DNA of 64,000 nt from Novosphingobium fluoreni (GTDB taxonomy: Bacteria > Pseudomonadota > Alphaproteobacteria > Sphingomonadales > Sphingomonadaceae), in the NCBI RefSeq assembly GCF_014196615.1, contig NZ_JACIDY010000001.1:558001-622000 (forward strand). The letters run 5' to 3'. Both the position numbers and the translations under genes were made by a program. How positions within the stretch are numbered: the first letter of the stretch is position 1; each line of letters begins with the position of its first letter. Below, one piece after another: positions 61,776 through 64,000 of this stretch. The notes beneath the pieces are model-generated. The model saw only the letters and a list, made by a program, of their open reading frames with translations. It had not been told where the DNA came from and ran no database searches.

Positions 61776-61810
61776 GGCCGCTCCGCAAAGGGGCGGCCCT
61801 TGTTGTTTTT
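61776..61810 (+). terminator. Terminator-like hairpin in the trcR leader
   Basis: GGCCGCTCC and GGGGCGGCC form a nine-pair stem (one G-T) around GCAAA, followed by CTTGTTGTTTTT. It lies 49 bases before the trcR start, on the same strand. No plus-strand gene lies upstream within 800 bases and the preceding transcript is already terminated, so it may act as an attenuator or end a small RNA. Confidence 0.6.
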
Positions 61811-61858
61811 GCGCCGGATGCTCTCTCGTTCGTCCGGCATCGATCGGGACCAAGAGAC

Positions 61859-62563
61859 ATGAGCCAGCCCACTCCGCTGATGCCGCACGCGACCGCTTCG
61901 TGGCTGGTCGACACCACGGGCCTCACTTTTGAGCAGATCGCCGAATTCTGCGGCCTGCACATCCTGGAAGTGCAGGCGATGGCGGATGATCTGGCCTCCA
62001 GCAAGTACACCGGCCGTGACCCCGTCCGCTCGGGCGAGTTGACGATGGAAGAGATCGAGAAGGGCCAGGCCGATCCCGCCTACAAGCTGAAGATGCAGAA
62101 GGCGCCGGTCACCGTCAGCCGCACCAAGGGCGCGCGCTACACGCCGGTTTCCAAGCGGCAGGACAAGCCGGACGGCATCGCCTGGATCCTGCGCAACCAC
62201 GCCGAAGTGTCCGATGCGCAGATCGGCAAGCTGATCGGCACCACCCGCAACACCATCGCCGCGATCCGTGATCGCAGCCACTGGAACATCAGCAACATCA
62301 CGCCGAAGGACCCGGTGACGCTGGGCCTGTGCTCGCAGCGCGAGCTGGACGCGATCGTCGCCAAGGCTGCCAAGAAGGCCGGCATCGAGGACGATGGCCG
62401 CGATGACGAGCGTCTCGGCGATGATCGCCAGGCTCTGTTGGAAGAGCTGCGCCAGGAGCGTGAAGATGCGCGCGTCGCCGCCAGCGAAGCCGCACAGGAA
62501 GCCGAAGCCGCCGCCTGGCTTGAAGCCAAGCGCGCCGCAGAAGCGGAAGAACGCCGGGGTTGA
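61859..62563 (+). CDS. trcR: Cell-cycle transcriptional regulator TrcR (DUF1013)
   Basis: A 234-residue regulator family conserved across alphaproteobacteria. DUF1013 covers about 1-170, with TGLTFEQIAEFCGLHILEVQ (an HTH-like helix pair) and ILRNHAEVSDAQIGKLIGTT followed by RNTIAAIRDRSHWNISNI, a second DNA-binding-like segment. The C-terminal tail from 180 on is highly charged and helical (Ala/Glu/Arg-rich). Its leader carries a terminator-like hairpin. MipZ and bactofilin elsewhere in the window are also cell-cycle or morphogenesis genes. Confidence 0.88.
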   Translation: MSQPTPLMPHATASWLVDTTGLTFEQIAEFCGLHILEVQAMADDLASSKYTGRDPVRSGELTMEEIEKGQADPAYKLKMQKAPVTVSRTKGARYTPVSKRQDKPDGIAWILRNHAEVSDAQIGKLIGTTRNTIAAIRDRSHWNISNITPKDPVTLGLCSQRELDAIVAKAAKKAGIEDDGRDDERLGDDRQALLEELRQEREDARVAASEAAQEAEAAAWLEAKRAAEAEERRG

Positions 62564-62621
62564 GTTCTACGAGCGAGGGGCGGGTTGGCTCGCCTCTCGT
62601 TTGTCCCAAGAATCCATAACG

Positions 62622-62695
62622 CCGTTTGTGTCGAGCGTATCCGAGACAGTTTTGCGTAGGATTACTGTGTCTCGACTTCGCTCGACACGAACGGG
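62622..62695. repeat. REP-like paired palindrome, copy 6
   Basis: Arms CCGTTTGTGTCGAGCGTATC and TCTCGACTTCGCTCGACACG, about 73 bases, between trcR and the convergent bactofilin gene. The remaining 130 bases of this gap hold no gene. Confidence 0.9.
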
Positions 62696-62826
62696 ATGCG
62701 GGATCAAGTGACGGCGGTCTTCGAGATAGCGCGTCCATTTAGCGCCAGAAAGTAGAGACCCCGAAGCGCTTTCAGGTTGATGGGGGGAGCGCCAAAGTCG
62801 CGGACGCCCCAGCCCCTTGTATAAAC

Positions 62827-63300
62827 TCAGCCTTCGGCTTCCACGGTGGGAGAGGCCAGCACCAGTCGCGCCAATTCCGATGGCTGCTCCACCACGGCGG
62901 CAGGGCGGGATACCGGCTGGGCCTGATTCGAACGCGGGGTCAGCCGGCCGTCCAGCTGCGCGCCTTGTTCGATCGTCAGTGCATCGTAGATGATGTCACC
63001 GCGAATGCGTGCGGACTTCATGATCACGACCTCGCGCGCCGTCACCGAACCATCGATCCGACCGGCGATGCGGGCCGATTCGGCCATGATCGCGCCGATC
63101 ACTTCGCTGCCCTCGCCCTGGATCAGCGCGGTGCAGGTGATGTCCCCTTCGACGCGCCCCTCGACGTGCAGGTCCGCCGTGGCGCTGATATTGCCCGAGA
63201 TCGCGGTGTCGCCCCCCAGAATACTGGTGGTGGAGCCGTGAAGCGGGCGATGGCTGCCGATGGGCTTGGACATTGAAGAGGGAGTCCTTGGGGTTATCAT
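62827..63300 (-). CDS. Bactofilin (polymer-forming cytoskeletal protein)
   Basis: Self-assembling beta-helical cytoskeleton protein of 157 residues with the DUF583 core (about 25-130): ILGGDTAISGNISATADLHV, GRVEGDITCTALIQGEGSEV and GRIDGSVTAREVVIMKSARI. Gly-turns repeat at intervals suited to beta-helix rungs. Ends are disordered and proline/serine-bearing. The start is taken at 63300, overlapping the stop of the M23 gene (ATGA). An ATG nine codons further in (MSKPIGSHRPLHG) is an alternative. Bactofilins locally direct wall growth with partner peptidases. Confidence 0.9.
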   Translation of the reverse strand: MITPRTPSSMSKPIGSHRPLHGSTTSILGGDTAISGNISATADLHVEGRVEGDITCTALIQGEGSEVIGAIMAESARIAGRIDGSVTAREVVIMKSARIRGDIIYDALTIEQGAQLDGRLTPRSNQAQPVSRPAAVVEQPSELARLVLASPTVEAEG

Positions 63301-64000
63301 GAGCGTGCCTGCGCCTTTTGAGCGGCATCCAGGAAGGGCCGCGGGTTCACCGGTTGGTCATTGATGCGCACTTCGAAGTGCAGGTGCGGGCCGGTGGAAC
63401 GTCCAGTGCTGCCCATGGCGGCGATGCGGGTGCCCGGCTCCACCATCTGCCCGACGCGCGCGCCGAAGCCCGACAAGTGGGCATAGCGGGTGACCAGGCC
63501 GCTGCCGTGGCTGATCTCGATGCAGTTGCCATAGCCCTGCTTCTGGCCGACGAAGGTCACGCGGCCCTTGGCGGCGGCGTAGATCGCCGAGCCCATCGGT
63601 CCGGGAAAATCGAGGCCCGCGTGGAACGCCGCGCCGCCGTTGAAGGGGTCGGCACGATAACCGAAGCTGGATGAGACGAACGGCACATGCGCGGGCTGCA
63701 CTTGCGGCACGCTGGCGAGACTGGAAACCATCGCGTCCATGCGGGCCAGGCTGGCGCCCATTCGCCGGAAGCGGGGATCGACCGAGCCGTCGCGCGCGGT
63801 GGCGAGGCGCAGCAGCGGACCACCCTCGGCAGAACGACGGGCGATCATCGCACCGGGATTGAGGCCGAGCTTGCGGATCGAATCCGCCGCACGGGTGGAG
63901 CGACGGTCCGCATAGCGGGTCAACCGCTCGACAAAGGAAAGCTGCGCAGCCTCCAATTGCGCCAATTGCGCGGCCTCGGGCATCGCCATGCTGAGCTTCT
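63297..64000 (-). CDS. M23-family peptidase partnered with bactofilin, N-terminus outside window
   Basis: LytM-type peptidoglycan endopeptidase. The frame is open to the window edge, so the N-terminal membrane anchor is probably missing. Visible: a helical region (FVERLTRYADRRSTRAADSI), then the LytM domain with AAFHAGLDFPG (His and Asp zinc ligands) and GPHLHFEVRINDQPVNPRPF (paired His). Both metal sites are intact. It overlaps the bactofilin start by four bases. Bactofilin with an M23 peptidase is the LmdC-type pair in proteobacteria. Confidence 0.9.
   Translation of the reverse strand, partial: KLSMAMPEAAQLAQLEAAQLSFVERLTRYADRRSTRAADSIRKLGLNPGAMIARRSAEGGPLLRLATARDGSVDPRFRRMGASLARMDAMVSSLASVPQVQPAHVPFVSSSFGYRADPFNGGAAFHAGLDFPGPMGSAIYAAAKGRVTFVGQKQGYGNCIEISHGSGLVTRYAHLSGFGARVGQMVEPGTRIAAMGSTGRSTGPHLHFEVRINDQPVNPRPFLDAAQKAQARS

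Overview
The window is about 64 kb of GC-rich chromosome from an alphaproteobacterium, almost certainly of the order Sphingomonadales. The evidence is the gene content: a MipZ division ATPase beside a PgmG-type phosphoglucomutase, a TrcR (DUF1013) regulator, a bactofilin paired with an M23 peptidase, a BamF-like DUF3035 lipoprotein, HisN-type histidinol phosphatase, and a tonB-exbB-exbD-exbD operon. No rRNA, tRNA, CRISPR array, prophage or intact insertion sequence was seen. Most of the window is core genome; the accessory flavour comes from repeats, short low-GC patches and one 1.5 kb gene-poor stretch.

Layout. 0-3.6 kb: 3' part of a UDP-glucose dehydrogenase gene, a gene-poor stretch, and a lone flagellin gene. 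3.8-12.2 kb (all minus): M23 peptidase, DUF455 ferritin-like protein, Bcp peroxiredoxin, GlnE, EtfA, EtfB, SucC. 12.3-16 kb: CysQ-like phosphatase, OmpA-family lipoprotein, CorC/CNNM-type membrane protein. 16.1-21 kb (minus): the overlapping ileS-lspA-bamF-like run preceded by panC. 21.1-27.8 kb: the overlapping mipZ / J-domain / pgmG run, a very low-complexity BON protein on the other strand, and a DEXH helicase of the ligase-associated DNA-damage set. 28.2-30.9 kb (minus): tonB-exbB-exbD1-exbD2. 31-40.5 kb: hom, glpX, prs, hisN, trmB, an AraC regulator, a GNAT acetyltransferase, a TauE exporter and two Sphingomonad-type hypotheticals. 40.7-49.7 kb: maeB, mutS, an HNH nuclease, gluQ, a HIG1-like protein, cobalamin adenosyltransferase and 3-hydroxybutyryl-CoA dehydrogenase. 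49.7-57.1 kb: a dicarboxylate symporter, glmM, a DUF1272 protein, thiD, a low-GC membrane gene, and the DNA ligase / exonuclease pair. 57.1-64 kb: clpA, DUF1192, a quinone oxidoreductase, a small secreted protein, trcR, bactofilin and M23 peptidase.

Two dispersed repeat families stand out. One is a roughly 73-bp REP-like paired palindrome: six pairs and two half-sites lie between genes, and a further exact 19-nt half-site lies in frame inside ileS. The other is a roughly 160-bp element with long inverted arms in two intergenic places. ileS also carries an about 180-bp patch near 49 percent GC inside its editing domain, so it looks like a mosaic gene. Other points: a terminator-like hairpin in the leader of trcR, a perfect inverted-repeat operator before the TauE exporter, a good RpoH-type promoter before clpA, a flagellin with an internally duplicated variable domain, and separation of the DEXH helicase from its usual ligase/exonuclease partners. 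I did not find a clearly new multi-gene system; the REP family and its intrusion into ileS is the most unusual signal.
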